A stretch of DNA of 64,000 nucleotides from the NCBI GenBank assembly GCA_015680685.1, contig MNCI01001925.1:119181-183180 (forward strand), in the 5' to 3' direction. The DNA comes from Gnetum montanum (Eukaryota; Streptophyta; Gnetopsida; Gnetales; Gnetaceae). Positions 48,023-61,900 of the stretch are shown here, piece after piece. How positions within the stretch are numbered: the stretch's first letter is position 1; every line of letters begins with the position of its first letter. The translations under genes and the position numbers were made by a program. The notes below the pieces were generated by a model. It was not told the origin of the DNA. It ran no database searches and saw only the letters and a list, made by a program, of their open reading frames with translations.

Positions 48023-48132
48023 TGCTAGTTATCTAGATTAGTTATATTATAAATGATCATTGTAAAATTATTAATGATTTATCATTTTGAAAATATTAAT
48101 ATTCTAAGTCACACACATTCTTAAATAAAAAC

Positions 48133-49960
48133 ATGTCTTCTTCACATAGGACCAATAATGCATCACATGATGAGAACACTAATAGGATAAATGGTAAGTT
48201 CTATATGGAATAAAATATGAGTGAATCACTAAACACAAGGGTCTCATATGCTCATTTAGACCCTTACTACATTCAAAGACTTCATTTAACTGATGCAGAA
48301 AATCCTACAGGGGATGGAACAAGTCCTAGAACAAGGAGGACCTCAGAGCCTACAACCTCCTCCAAACCTAGAAGAGATAAATCAAGGAACCATGAGGTGA
48401 GATATAGAAGCCATGGCAATTCTCCCAATTTATCATCTTTCTCTTCCTCTTCAATATTTAGTTCTAATGAAGATTAACATAGGTATAGAGATAAATATTC
48501 AATAAGGATTCAAGATGAAGATAGAAATAGAATGAAAAGGCAAGATGTAAGACATCAAAGTAAGCATAGATGAGATCATCACTATCAAATAAATAGAAAT
48601 AGGGATTATCACCATGACATGTTTGATGAAGATGAACCCTTGTTGGCTACTAGGAGCATGATACAAATTAGGGAGGCAATTCAAATACCTCATGGGAATT
48701 AAAGGAATAGCTGCATCAAATAGCTTAATATGAATAACATTCCTAAATTTAAGGGAGATTATAATTCTCATCTTGTACATCATTTACATGTCTTCCATGA
48801 TGTCTGTTCCTTACAAAACATTGAAAGAAGATGGAAAAAGCTTAAGCTTTTCCCTAGGACACTAATAGAAGAAGCTAAAAGTTGGTATAGATTTTTGGAA
48901 CCAAATTCAATCCAGCAGTGGTTCATAATGCTTGAGCTCTTCAACAAAAAATACCAAACCTATGAGAGAGTGAACAATTTAAGAAAATAAATCCAAGATG
49001 GAAGTAAGAAAATCATGAATTCTTAGATGTAGCCTTGAAAAGATACTATTCTCTACTACATAGATGTCTAATCCTTGGTCTTTCTCAAAAAGAGTAGCTT
49101 CTCCACATCATATATGGGCTTCCTAATAAAATAAGAAAGACCCTTGGGATTTATGCCCATGGACAATTATTTAAATTAAGAACCCATCAAATACAAAGGC
49201 TAGGTGAACAAGTGGCAAAAGAAGAGGGAGAGCTATGTCAAAGAGAGAGTGTAGAGGAATATAGCTTGGATTGAACTCTTCATAAAAAATAGGTTCATAT
49301 TTATGATTAGAAAAAAGAGGTAGCTCTTGATGAGTTGATTTCAAAAAAAACCTTGCCAATACTATGTTCAAAAACCTTATTTCTCCAAATGGTCCTACTT
49401 CCTCTACCTCAAATCACTACTACTACTCTCCTGAATACCATTAACCCACAACATCTCCTATGGGATCACCATCTCACACCTCTTATCATTCATCACATCC
49501 TCAATACTCTCATACTTCCATTCAACATATGCCACCACAAATAATGTAGAAAGGGTTGGCATCATAGTCTCAATAGAAAAATGCCACTTATGTCATGAAC
49601 ATACAAGTGAATGATAATGTTAGTAGATCTCAGCAAAAGTCTCAAAAATGTCCTTCCTTTAGGATAGTTTACACACATGTAAATAAAACTAGTAGGCCTA
49701 CTAGATTATCAAAACTAGCACAAGGATAATCTAATGCAATACCCTTCCTCAAAAAAACATTGTCTCCTAATCCTACACAAGAGTCAATAACCATTACCAC
49801 TTCAACACAAAACATAAAAGATGAACCTATCACTATGGAGAGATGGAAAATTCTATGCATTACTAATAATGAAAAGGATGTAGTTGTGGGCAAAAATTTT
49901 AAAGTATTAACACAATCCTTATACCAACCCACAACAAAGTTAAGGAATAAGTGTGTAAAC
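48133..49960 (+). pseudogene. gag of element D
   Basis: The ATG at 48,133 has the same context as that of B. An Arg/Ser-rich N-terminal part (48,217-48,475, with SSKPRRDKSRNHEVRYR) is open for 86 codons. The gag core follows at 48,730-48,990: NNIPKFKGDYNSHLVHHLHV, FPRTLIEEAKSWYRFLEPNS and FNKKYQTYERVNNLRK, matching the retrotransposon gag domain. Later frames to about 49,960 keep a Glu/Lys-rich linker homologous to B's 5,924-6,220. No zinc knuckle was seen. Stops at 48,208 and 48,988 disable it. Confidence 0.75.
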
Positions 49961-52900
49961 CCAAAACCAAGTCTACATAGTAGCCACTAAACCAAAAGAC
50001 ACCTAGTGGCTCAAAAATGAGAATAAAAAATCTTTTAAAAGATGTATGAAAACATCCAACTCACTTATTAGTTCTTGTCCTAAGAAAATGAACCAAACAT
50101 AGAACTTAGAGAAGAACATCTTACACTCTCACTATACACCAAAATAAGATGTTAAAAAAGGAGACACAAGAACTAAAATAGAAAATAAATAATAAAACAT
50201 GTTTGGACACATTAAAAAGAAAACACCTTCTAGTCTAGCTAAAGATATATCTCCAAATGATTGAAATGTGATTATCATCAATGTTAAATATGTTATCAAG
50301 CAAAAATAGAAATCCTTAAAGATGATAAATGGAAAACTTATGGTGTATAACCAAGGGAATGTATAGTCCATTTTCCGAATGCTTGCCCATGAGTTTAGTC
50401 ATGGGGGAGATGCCCCATCTTGAATCAAGAACTAATAAGTGTATTTTTAATTTTTGGTTTTACAATTTTTTATCATTTTTCTTTTTCTTCAAAAATTTTC
50501 CAATTCTTAATATGTTTTCCATTTCTATTTTTTTTCATAATTTTCTCTTTTCTTGAGTAATTTTATTTATGTTTTAGGAATCTCTACTATGTTTTTGTTA
50601 ATAATATTGATATTCATGTTGCAAACATCAACACCATGTGTTGTGTCTTTGTCCTATGCTATCAAGTCGATTAGGTAAATAATTGTATAATGTAGTGAGA
50701 TCACATCATCCATCCCTCTAATTTTTTTAAATAATAGGTCTTTATCATGAAAGCAGTATGGTTCTTCTCATATAAAAGTAAAATTAATTCATGATCATTG
50801 TGCCTAAAGGAAAGGAGAAAAGAACAAGTGGGAATTGAAAAGGGTTTGACATCAAGGGGATTTATTGGGTTCTCTTCCTAACTTTCTTCTTGTGGTCTAT
50901 GACTTCTCATGGAATGTGTCATCACTCCTATCATTGACCAATAACAAGAAGCATGATTTCGCATGGTATGGTTTCCATAAAAAAAAAAAAGCAATGGGAA
51001 CTCAAAGTACATACCTTAGACATAATAATGGGCCACAAGCATTAGTTATGGGGCTAGAATGACATGTTACCCATGCCTAAAGGCACCCCTCTAACTAAGG
51101 CCCTTCCTTCCTTCCTTCTTCTCCTTTCTTCTTATTTTGAAGTAATATTTGTTCTCTATGGTGGTTATGGACTCATTGTAATGTCTTGTCCCTTGTTAAG
51201 GGTGGAACTGTGTTGTAACAATGTAATTAACCTTCAAAAAAAGGGATGCCTCAGTATGAGGAATTATAATTATTCATGTACCTATGAGGAATGGGTTTGA
51301 CCTATGCCATTTAAGGCCAGGTTTAGAGGTCATGCTAGCATGGAGTTACGGAGCCTAAATTAGCAAGTGATGGAAGGTCGGTAATGTGGGACAAGAAGGG
51401 ACTAATCACCTCTTTAGCTAGAAAGCCTAACCATGGTGCTAGTGCCAAATTGCCTCTAAATCGTAAACGGCATGGGAAGATAACCCAGAGGACATTACAG
51501 TATACCACTCTCATTAATAAAATTTTTTCCTGTATTTTTCCTTCATGTTAAATTTAATGCACCAATAATTTACCAATTTATTCATTTATCAAGTTATTTC
51601 ATGGTATTTCCATTATAATACTCACAGATGCAATGAATTAAGTAATGAACGATCATGTTTTACAACATCTAGAAACGATATGTCATACTCTAATGGTAGA
51701 TAGGAAGGAACACATTAATGCGAGGCCACTATTAATGGTATGGACTTGGTCTAAAACTTGGACGAATAGGTATGATGGTCATGTTAATCACAATTAACAT
51801 AAGAACCTATTGTAGACATGGTTAAGTACCTTACATTCCAATCTCTATAATCCCTTCTCATTCCATTATTCACCTTACTACTACATGCAATTATGAGCCT
51901 AATGATTTTGTATAGTATAGTGTAGGATTCTAACCAAGGTATTTATATGTTTTTTGGAACAATGGCATGATCTAAATTTAACTTCTAAGATGACCAAAGA
52001 CACCTATAGAAGTGGTTATGCAAGGGCATTATGACAAGAGCCTGCTTTGAGGAGGACCCACTTGTATAACTTTTGTTAATCATGGCTTTGAACCAAACCT
52101 CACATCTTCAAGAGCATCATTGACTACTTCTCTAAATTTATGGATGATTCTACAATCAACTTCTCATCAATTTCAAGTTATCTTTAATGATATTATATCA
52201 AAATTTCCTCTAAATTCAAAATTTCTTAACCATCTTGTGAACCAAACCTTTGGTTTTAATTGTCTGAAAACATGTATGCTTTCAAAGTTAAGCTCATTTA
52301 TTTTCCAAAGGTTAAGAATGTACTTTTGAAGTTTTTCTAACTCATTTTTGAAAATTATGATAACTAATAGTGAAAATAATCAAAATAACTTGAACAACTT
52401 GATAATTTTAGTTACCTTAGAGCCTTGGGAAACATTATTATGAAATCATCTAGAGCTTACATGCTAAAAGTTTTTTGAATTTTGAGTTAACTAAGGATTT
52501 AAAAAGGGTTAATCATTAATGAAAAATTATCAAAACTAATGTTGATTCTTTGGTGATTTCAAATGATGCTAAATGGAATCCCTGATGTTGAAGGTCTTAT
52601 ACAAAGCAAAGGAAATGAAGCCAAGAAGAGAATAATAGAGGATATGCCCATGGACAAATAGTAGCAAATACAAGGATTAAAGCTCAAACATCACTTGATT
52701 GCTAGACCCATGGGATGATGAGGAGAAATTTTAGTCCACCCCTTAAAAATGTTCTGCATAGAAGAGAAGCATCAACATAACAATCAAGGTTGGAAAGTAT
52801 GCCACCACTAGCGACAACAAGAAGATTCATCTTCAATGGTTTGAAGACCTCTACAATTTTGCAAACTTTGATGTTTTTCCAATCTTTTCATCATTTCATG

Positions 52901-53049
52901 ATACATCCACTTGAATAAAATTTTGCAACATGGCACTATAATTTTGGAATGGTAGCCAATCTAGTCTTGATCACCCCATAATTTTTGTAATGAAACTTTA
53001 TCCATTTATATATAACTCAAGGATGAGTTTTTAGTAAGTCATGGAAAAA
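49961..53049 (+). other. 3' non-coding region of element D
   Basis: 50,860-51,480 corresponds to the B tail at 11,140-11,560. No coding frame is convincing. ACTCAAGGATGAGTTTTTAG recurs just before the right LTR, as in B. The remainder shows nothing recognisable. Confidence 0.55.
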
Positions 53050-54069
53050 TGATGAGACATGATATCTCAGGAAACTTCATCGATGCATCCCCATTGATGA
53101 AGCCTCATCAACACATCTTAAATGTGTCAATGTATATGTGTGGATGAAAACACATAGATGCATTACTTGGTAACGCATCTTAGATGCATTGACGCAACCC
53201 TGTCGATGCATCCTGTTGATGCATCCTCATTAACACATCCTTGTCGATGCATCCCTATCAAAATAGCTAAATGTGTTAATGCATCACCATTAATGCAATG
53301 CCTATATTTGCCTATAAATATGCGAGCACTCATCACGTATTTGGCACCTTTTGGTCATTCTAGTAACTAGACTCTTGTAGTTTTATTTTGTGATCTCAGA
53401 AAATAGTTAATGAGTGCCCATAATGTGAATTTGAGTCAGTTGCATAGCATCTTATTCAAGTGGCATTGTACCTGGACACATTCCATGAACGACAATAAGA
53501 TCAAGATTGATTCATATTCATTACAGCACTTTAACTTAGAATAGATTTACTTTCAATGCAATATAATTTTCATGTACTTAGTTAATATTTACATTTCCAT
53601 GCACATTAATCAATTGGTGGAATGAGCATCACTAGTTCTAAGCATAAACACATATTCTCTTTGTAATTCAAGCAACGTTATTGCTTGGTTCACCTAGTAG
53701 CATAATAGTTGGTAATCCCAATAATGGGTACATGACCTCAAGACGTGTATAGCAAGCTAGGAGTGGACACTCATTACCCTTAGGCTATTTTGAAATTTAT
53801 CTTCTTGTTATTAATTAGATTAAATAATTAATTTCTATGTTATTGTTACGGTTAGTTTAAGTCCCTAACAACATCATAATCATATGCCTCACTTTGGACT
53901 AAACCATACATGAAAAAACTACGACTAGTCCAAGTGAGAAGACAACAACCAAAGATCAATGCTTAACAATCTAGATACCACACTAGTCTCATCCACAAAA
54001 TTTGACTAGATTACATGTGAATGCTTGTGATTCATATGGTTGGGCATAGAGACTATTCATTACTCATCA
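53050..54069 (+). repeat. 3' LTR of element D
   Basis: Pairs with 46,992-48,000. Starts TGATGAGACATGATAT, has CCTATAAATATGCGAGC near 53,310, and ends ACTCATCA. Confidence 0.85.
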
Positions 54070-54370
54070 ATCTCTAACTAAAACTATACATATTAAGATT
54101 GAAATGATAACAATTCTAAAAACTCCTTATCAAATCCAATATGGGTACAACTTCTAAAATATACTATACTAAATATGTAATTAGTACTTCCAAACATGAC
54201 TAACATGCTCTTTAACATTTCACAACTTTTTGAATATACTATACTTAATAATAAGAAAATATATTATTACCTTCATGATTGAAATGAAAGATTTAATAGT
54301 TTCTTTTAGTAGGATTCTATAATTAAATTCCATTTTATATATAAATTAAACCATGAATCATAAAAATAAT

Positions 54371-54510
54371 GAGGTGTTAGCAAAGTGATATGGTTCTTGG
54401 CCCAATAACCTTAGGTCATGAGTTCAACTCTGCTAGATGGCATTGAGTTAAAAACTTCTATAAAATCTTAGGATGTACCTATGTTTCACTTATTTTGGGT
54501 TCTAACACCC
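54371..54510 (+). repeat. Candidate tRNA-derived SINE
   Basis: TTAGCAAAGTGATATGG (54,378-54,394) resembles an RNA polymerase III A box and GAGTTCAACTC (54,420-54,430) a B box, at the usual distance. The CTTGGCCCAATAACCTTAGG segment between them is typical of plant Au-like SINE heads. No flanking duplication or tail was defined. Confidence 0.45.
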
Positions 54511-57322
54511 ATAAAAATAACATTTCTTCCAGAAATAAAGGTTGTATATTTTAACAAGATTTTAAATTACTTTTAAGACAATTTCTATATATGCTACTTA
54601 CTATACAACCTTGGTATATATCTCCATGGTTATATATTTCCTAAAATGGTAAAAGAAAAACCATAGTAAAAATAATTATTTATGGGGCATATTCTCAAGA
54701 GGTTTATATGAACAAAAACTCTAAAAAAAAAACAATCTATCTTTTTAAACGAATCAAACAAAATGTAAAAGTCATAAATCTTGTCATACTATCACAAAAA
54801 ACTTTTACGTATCTACAAGTTTAAACTAAGAAGATAATTTAAAGTTTTTCAATTTGACTATCTCAAAAATCATTAGATCATCTTTCATTCATTCAACTTT
54901 TGCAGAATTTGAAGAAGCTATAGAACTACTTGATTGAACAGCAGTGGTGGTTAAGACTATAGGAGTCTAAGAGACTAGGATTTTGATTATAACAACAAGG
55001 GCTTTAGACTTATAGTGATTATACACTCAAACAAAAATTTAAAAATGGATAAAGAAGGATTTAAAATGTACAAATATTTTGAACCATGTTAAGAAGATTT
55101 TCAACATAATCACCAACTATGAAAAAATATTTGAATGATTATGTAGATTTTACTTGCATCAAATTTCTTCTTAAAAACCTTTAGTTTGATTTTTAACTCA
55201 TCCTTCTTCTTGAGCACCTTATCTTTAGTCTTATAGTTGATGTTGAAGTTGCATTTAACAATTGATCACTACCGCAAAGCATGATCTATTTCAACTTCAA
55301 GTTTAGTTTGAATATATGTAATCTGCAACCTCTAGCTTCTTCTTCCTTTCCTCCAATAACCACAATTGCACAATGTCAACTATTGTGGGTGCTACCTAAA
55401 TTTTCAATAACAAAAGCTTGTTTTATCTTTTCTTAGCTTAATTTAAAAGTTTTAAGGTTATGAACTTGAAGGCATCAAACTCGGCCCCTATTTTGCTATT
55501 ACCACTAGAACTACTAGCTTCCATCTCCGAGATTCTTTTGTTCAAATCATCCACCTATGATAATGTATCTTGCTAGACTAATTGTAACTTATTAAGGTAT
55601 TCTTTTGCTTTTATTCTATGCATATAACATATAACCACGTGATAAAAGGTAGATGTTAATGCAAGAAGTACCTTGTTATGAGAAGAGACAATAGTTATTG
55701 TAGTGCTATATTGTTGAGTATCTTGTACTACTCTCTTGAAAACTTTGGACTCCAAGAGATCAACATTGAGTTCTAAGATATCTATCCAGGCTTCAAGAGT
55801 ATAAACATACTCATTTAGAATACTTTTTTTAATCATGGCCTCAAAGATTCCCAAGGTTTATTTATAATCTAGAAATTTATTTTTAGGAGTACAATGATAC
55901 ATGATCCTAATGATCCTCGGTAGATCTAGAAACATCCTTATCTCAAATATATAGCCATGTTGATTTAGGAACCATCATAGTTCATCTTGTTTCCTTTACT
56001 TCATTTATGTCCTTTGTCTTTAAACTCTTAACCATAATTGTATACAAATTATCTAGATTAAATTGGTCATGGACTCTTATTATATCTTTGACTATATCAA
56101 ACTCAACACATTGACATGACATATATATATGTAGCTAGGAATGGAAAAAATGAAATATTTTGAATAAAAGCTTGACCTAATTTGAGTGTTTATTTATTGC
56201 TTCAAAATCTTGAACTAGTTAATTGGCTACCTAAGATGAACTTTAGCATGCAAAATAGTCACACATGATAGTTTCTATCCACTTTCCTATTCATGATTAT
56301 CAATTGCGTTGATATTAGATCAATCATTGTTGCTCATGATTCTTGTAATCAAGAGATAAGAAAGTGATCATTTATCTTGTCTGCTTTAGTAAAACTGATG
56401 ATGCCCTTGAACATATCTAGCAAGTCTATATTATTTATAACAACCATCTCAAACATACCATCCATTATCTAGGTTTAAAAAAAACCACAAAAACTTATCT
56501 AAAAGTTTAAGAAAACATTAAGAATTGTGACGCTTATATAAAAACTAGCCCTTACTATACAAGTAAATAGCTAGTCTAACTACCTTGATATTGATCTTTA
56601 GGGACTAAAAAGTAATAAAAGAAAATCTAACTTTAGAAATTCTTTTGGTAGCTCATGTAAAAGGTGACCTCTTAATTCAAGATTATAGTTATGAAATGTA
56701 ACTATGAAATTAGGTGCCACATATTTTTTTGAATTTCCTTCTCCTCAAGTTTATTATGAGATTAAAGATAGTTTTATAAAACCATCACTATGACAAGAGG
56801 TTCCTACCCATGCTGAAACTTTGAGGAGCCTTTGCCTAACTTTTCATCTAGGACTACTTCTTTGGCACCATAATCTAATAAATTTGGATAAATCATTGTG
56901 ACTATTAACTTGGTTACAAGAATTAATATATTTTCTCAAACCAAATAAGCTTATAAACAAATTATACCTATACCTATTTAAAAATAGTAAGTCACAACAT
57001 TTAAAATCCCATGCTCAAAATTAAGCTATGATGCCATAAACAGAGTTAAGCAAATTGCAATTCAAGTATTGTATTACATTGACCAAAACATTTGCAAAAT
57101 AATAGCATAAAAGCAACTTTTCAAATCATATTCTCTTGCACAGTTGAAGGAATATTCTTCAAGGTACTTTAAGTGCTTTACTTTTTGCCAAATATATAGA
57201 TGGATTTGTCAATTTTAGTACAGTTAATAAATCCCATCTAAAATAAATGGTGTGATTTCAAATGTTATGGTTGCCTTATTAACTTAGCCTACCTTAACAA
57301 ACAACTTACTATAATAGTAAGA
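54511..57322. other. AT-rich region with an unassigned minus-strand ORF
   Basis: A minus-strand frame at 55,573-55,854 (93 codons) begins MGIFEAMIKKSILNEYVYTL and contains LEAWIDILELNVDLLESK; further minus-strand frames to about 55,230 read MEASSSSGNSKIG- and GKEEEARG-like pieces. The composition is that of a coiled-coil gag or linker protein of a retroelement, but I recognise no family. Nothing else was seen. Confidence 0.35.
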
Positions 57323-57880
57323 TAGAATTTAAGTTGCATAAGTAATAAGGAAATAAATTTATCTAGGAAATATAAAATTTGTTTCAAGATACTAATAAGA
57401 ATAATAAGAATAAAATGGAAGAGAATTGACAAATCTATAGTTACCACAATTTGATGTTGCATAGCATATTTCAGGCCATATAAATGATTGTATAAATGTA
57501 CAGAACATATAAATTAGATAAAAAAATTAAGTAAAATAACAACCATGAACTTAGGTATCAAACACAACTAATAACATACAAAACATAAAATAATATCATG
57601 ATGATTAGTCAAACGAATAACTGAAACATTTTGAGATATAAAAATGCTTTTACCTAAGCCTAAGAATAAGTTTTGTAACTTTAAATATTGAAATAGTCAA
57701 GTATGCATACAATTGCAAACCAAGTACATAGATGGTGTATATTATTATGTATGTTAGAGACCACTAAATCAACCTCTTTTATCCTATAGTTATATATGAA
57801 CACAAACATAGATCATTAACCAAAACTATACATGTTAAGATTGATACTATTACATTTCCCAATACATGTCACTTTCATTT
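57323..57880. repeat. Right copy of the old direct repeat
   Basis: Matches the three left blocks listed at 45,566-54,130, without the solo LTR and element D. The end is not sharply defined. Confidence 0.55.
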
Positions 57881-58966
57881 TTTACTCTTCTTCTATTCTT
57901 TCTCTTCTTGAAAAGTGATAGGATCATTGCCTAGAGTCTCAACACTCATTCCACCAAACTAGATCACAAGAAGGTCAATGAATAAGAAAAATCTTAACCT
58001 CTTTACATTCCTATGCCTATGCTTAAATCCATGTCTTTTGACTTGAGAAAGAAGTACCTTACTATTTATCCAAATGATAGTCCCTTCTTCTTGAAAAGTG
58101 ATATCTTGCTAATTTTCACTTAGTTTGTTATTGAATTATGTAATTTATATGCTTTTGAATTCTAACTAAAATCAATAAATTATATAATTTATATGCTTTT
58201 TAATTCTTATTATAATCAATGATACACTTTTCTATTAAATCATCCAATTTCTTCCTCAAGATATTCACCTTTGGAAATTACAAAAATCATAACTTTTATT
58301 GCTTAATTTAGAACCGCATTTTGAGATGATTCAATGTTAACATGGCTCTAATATCACAAGATATAAGAATAAAAGAAAATATTGCATGAATTGCAAGCTC
58401 AATTTTTGGTTGAATTTGATAATTTAAATGTGAATATATATACACCCATACAAATATATTAAATTCATATACAAGAATCTAAATGAATGAAAGAGAAACC
58501 AATAATCAACACTCATGATATTGTAATTCATTAAACTAATCATTTTAAAGCATCACACTGAACTTTAAAAAAGTAATCATATTTCCTTTCCTATATGGTT
58601 ACTAGAAGATTTATAATCTTTATCATATTATATACATGCAGTTGCTTGCACTATAAGCAAGTTTCTAAATTTGCTTGATGAAATCTCATGGTTTATCTTC
58701 TCTTGAATAATCTTAACATATATTTTAGACCTTTCTATGCTTATCTTCAAGAACTTATAATTGCCAATATTTAACAAACCATTTTCTTTCAATATTCTAG
58801 CTTTTTCTAATTATAAATATTGGCACTAATCTTCAATGAAGCTGTGCATATTGGCATTGCTATTTTTAACCATTCCAGTAAGAGCTTAGAATATTTGCGT
58901 GTTAATTATTAAGTGTAGGAAGGTAGGAGGCAAACTACGTGTCCGTGGTGGAGCCTTGTTTGGATT
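57881..58966. other. AT-rich sequence downstream of the terpene synthase
   Basis: No gene or known repeat was recognised. It includes the presumed 3' untranslated region of the gene to its right. No clear polyadenylation signal can be singled out; AATAAT near 58,903 on the minus strand is a candidate. Confidence 0.45.
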
Positions 58967-61900
58967 TCACATCATCGAAATGGGAACAGGTTCGAATACC
59001 ATGAGATGCATGACGTGTTTCCATTCATCTGCACCGCTTCTTCTGTGGAGAAACTGCAGAACCCTAGTCAATTCCCAAGCCACCTTCAAGCTACTGCTGA
59101 ATGGATTCCTGTGGTCTAAATACATGCTCAGAACGTGTCTGGTAAATTCATTGGCCGTCTCTTGGAGTTGGGCAATGGCTTCTTCTTGCTGCAGACCAGG
59201 CATCTCTTTCATCAAGCATGTCACAGCCGACACTACATTTTCTTCACGATGAAGCCGTGTATCTTCCTCTGCACTACCCTGTTAGGCAACTCACAACATT
59301 GCATTAGCTAGTTTTGCTAATCCTTTAGATGACACATTATGAAGCTATGATTAATTATACAATTATTATTGCTAAGTGAGGAAGGTTGGAAATTTAAGTT
59401 ACATCATAGTCTGATTCAAGTTGAGGGCCGTAAATGTCATTGAGAATGCGTATAATGGTTGCACACTGCTTCTCAAAGAGCGAGATCCCTCTGAGATGAA
59501 GATCTTTACTGGAGTATTTGCGGAACAGCAGCAGCTCCGCAATGGCGAAGAGGGGACACAGTGAGACAGATTCGGTGCCATTATCCAGGTATTCATTAAA
59601 TTCCACGTTACTTGGATTTTTTTGTGTTTCTTCCTCCCACTCTGATTCCTTCAGAAAAGACTCCATCTGACTGGCCCACTGACAGTGAATCATGAGTTAT
59701 CCACACCTAACTTTCACGCATTTGTCATATTGTGCTTTTGTAACTAATTAAAATGAAGACAATTGCTATAAGGAATAAGATTGAATAACAGATATGCAAG
59801 TTTAAAATAAGCAGCAGTCTGTTGCATATATGTTTCTATAACGATAATTTATATGTTTCTATAACGATAATTGTTTCACCTGGGTTTACTTAATTACCAT
59901 ATTAAGCAGATACCCACGAACGTCGAATCCTTGTACGCGACTGCATTGATCGGCCAATTCTTTGAGAGTGTTGATTGCAAACTTAAAACAAGTTATCATC
60001 CCCTCAGGCAAGGGCAGTGAGTCAACGTCATCCAGTGAATGCCATCTGAACTTAAAAATAAAGTAAAATAAATGTTCTACTTCAAAATTAAATTGCTGAT
60101 GGTACGGTTACTGCACTTATGTTTGTCTGATCCATTCAGACTTGAGAGTGTAAATTATTGTGACAGAGACAATAAACACCTTTTAAAGGCAGCCGTCAGA
60201 AGCCTGAGCTGGTCAAGGGTGCCACCGCACTCATCGTACAGATCATCCGTCACGTAAACCATCTTCGCTGCTTTTGTTAGGGTTAAACGAATTGCAGAAT
60301 ATTCCTCCTCGAACACAGCCATTGCAATCACACAGAAAGATTGCACATGGCGTTGTCTGAAGATTTTTAATTTTGATATCTCACTTGCACTCCACCATCT
60401 ATTAGACAAAACAAGTTAATTATCTTTCACAGGTGACATGAAACTATGAATTATGAAACACGACGATTGGGAATGAGAGAAAAATTAGATTATTTTTTAC
60501 GAATTTGTTAATAGCATTTGCTTTTAGTATAACAACGCTTACGAGGAAATATGGCAGAGTTCTTGCTGAAACGTTAACTGAAGTATGTTGAAATCTAGCT
60601 TGCCCAACTCTAACACGTTTCTGTTGATGCCGTCCCTGAAATACATTTGCAGCACAAACATAAAAGGATCAATCTAAAATTAGATACGCAACTACGTTTC
60701 AGCTTTACTGCAACATAAAATAAAACTAGAGGCTACGCCTTAATCAAAATGTTTCTATTGTTTCTTTTATACTTTTCTCTGAATTTATGAATATAAATAT
60801 CATACCGAAGAAATTCGGTGTTTGTGCAGAGTATGTGAATGAAGGAGCGTGCCTGCCATCTCTCAGGGGTTATGGGCCATGGACATTGCAGAGAAAATTT
60901 AACCTGCACAAAGACAATCAAAAGATCACGTCAGATAAATGTATTCCATCTTATCGTAAGTACCGTCAGGATCGATGCATGACTTAACAGTTCCAGAACA
61001 GTTAATCTTCCTCCACTGGTAGACAGGCTGAGATTGTTAATACTTCAAATTAAATTGACAAAAATCTACTAACAAACCAACCTCCTCGATCAGATATGCA
61101 GGAAACAAGCTTGGTGTTTCAGGGTCAGATATCCATGAATTCAGAAGTTTCGTGGCCAAAGTTTCGATTCTCTGGAGAAGTGTTTCTCCCGGAAATTGAA
61201 TTCTTGAAGCTCTGAGCAAAGCGATGACACTTTTTACCTCTTCCACGCTGCCAATCTTCAGTTCAAGGAATTCTGGTCTGTTGAATACATCTGGTAATCC
61301 AACCATGGCGCCCAGGTACCGTGCAAATGAATTCACGTATCCAATATATCATTATTAGGTGCTGGATTACAATGCTAATGTAACCGAGAGCCAATTGAAA
61401 TAAATTTGAAAATATTACCAGAAGAGATATCAGGATATCGATGCAATCGCAGAAACTGAAATGCCAATGCTGTGTAACGCACGTTTACGACATCAGAAGT
61501 TGTTCCATCATACATGATAAGTCCACTGCTTAACTTCCAGGCTCTGACATAAAATGCAATGCCTAGATTAGCTATTTTAGCATTAGGGATTTATTTCTCA
61601 AAAACGCAATCCACATGGAACAAACTTGACTGAGCACGGAAAACTAAATTGAGCAAACTTGACTGAGCACGTAAAACTACTTGACTGAGCACGTAAAACT
61701 AAATTGGGTAAGTGGTAGAGAAATAAATTGGGTAAGTGGTAGAGAAATAAAGGAGGGATGAACGATTCCATTTAGTTTTGGAACTAGTTAAATTCAAGTT
61801 AATAGATATATATATATATGGTACAGCATGTAGATTTGGACCAAATGATTCACTAGACTCTGGCTGTGGTGTACCTGAAAACAATGTCAAGATATTTCTG

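Larger units (their letters stand above)
46992..54069 (+). mobile_element. Element D: gag-only gypsy relative of element B
   Basis: LTRs of 1,009 bp (46,992-48,000) and 1,020 bp (53,050-54,069) flank a primer site and a gag related to that of B. After gag the sequence passes directly into the 3' non-coding region shared with B (51,000-51,110), with no RT, RNase H or integrase. Target duplications are ATCTT (46,987-46,991) and ATCTC (54,070-54,074). It is therefore probably non-autonomous and would have depended on B-type pol. Confidence 0.8.
45566..54130. repeat. Left copy of an old direct repeat (possible LTR), interrupted twice
   Basis: Blocks at 45,566-45,836, 46,703-46,991 and 54,070-54,130 together match 57,323-57,880 in order (for example GGAAATAAAT, CAGGCCATA, AGTCAAGTATGC, ACACAAAC, CTAACYAAAACTATACAT). 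The pieces are separated by the solo LTR at 45,837-46,702 and by element D at 46,992-54,069. The pair may be LTRs of an old element whose internal part is 54,130-57,320, but no primer site was found. Confidence 0.55.

Noticed and set aside
58899-59252. Plus-strand ORF of 117 codons
   Set aside because: It is the antisense shadow of terpene synthase exon 10, whose frame, splice sites and motifs are convincing.
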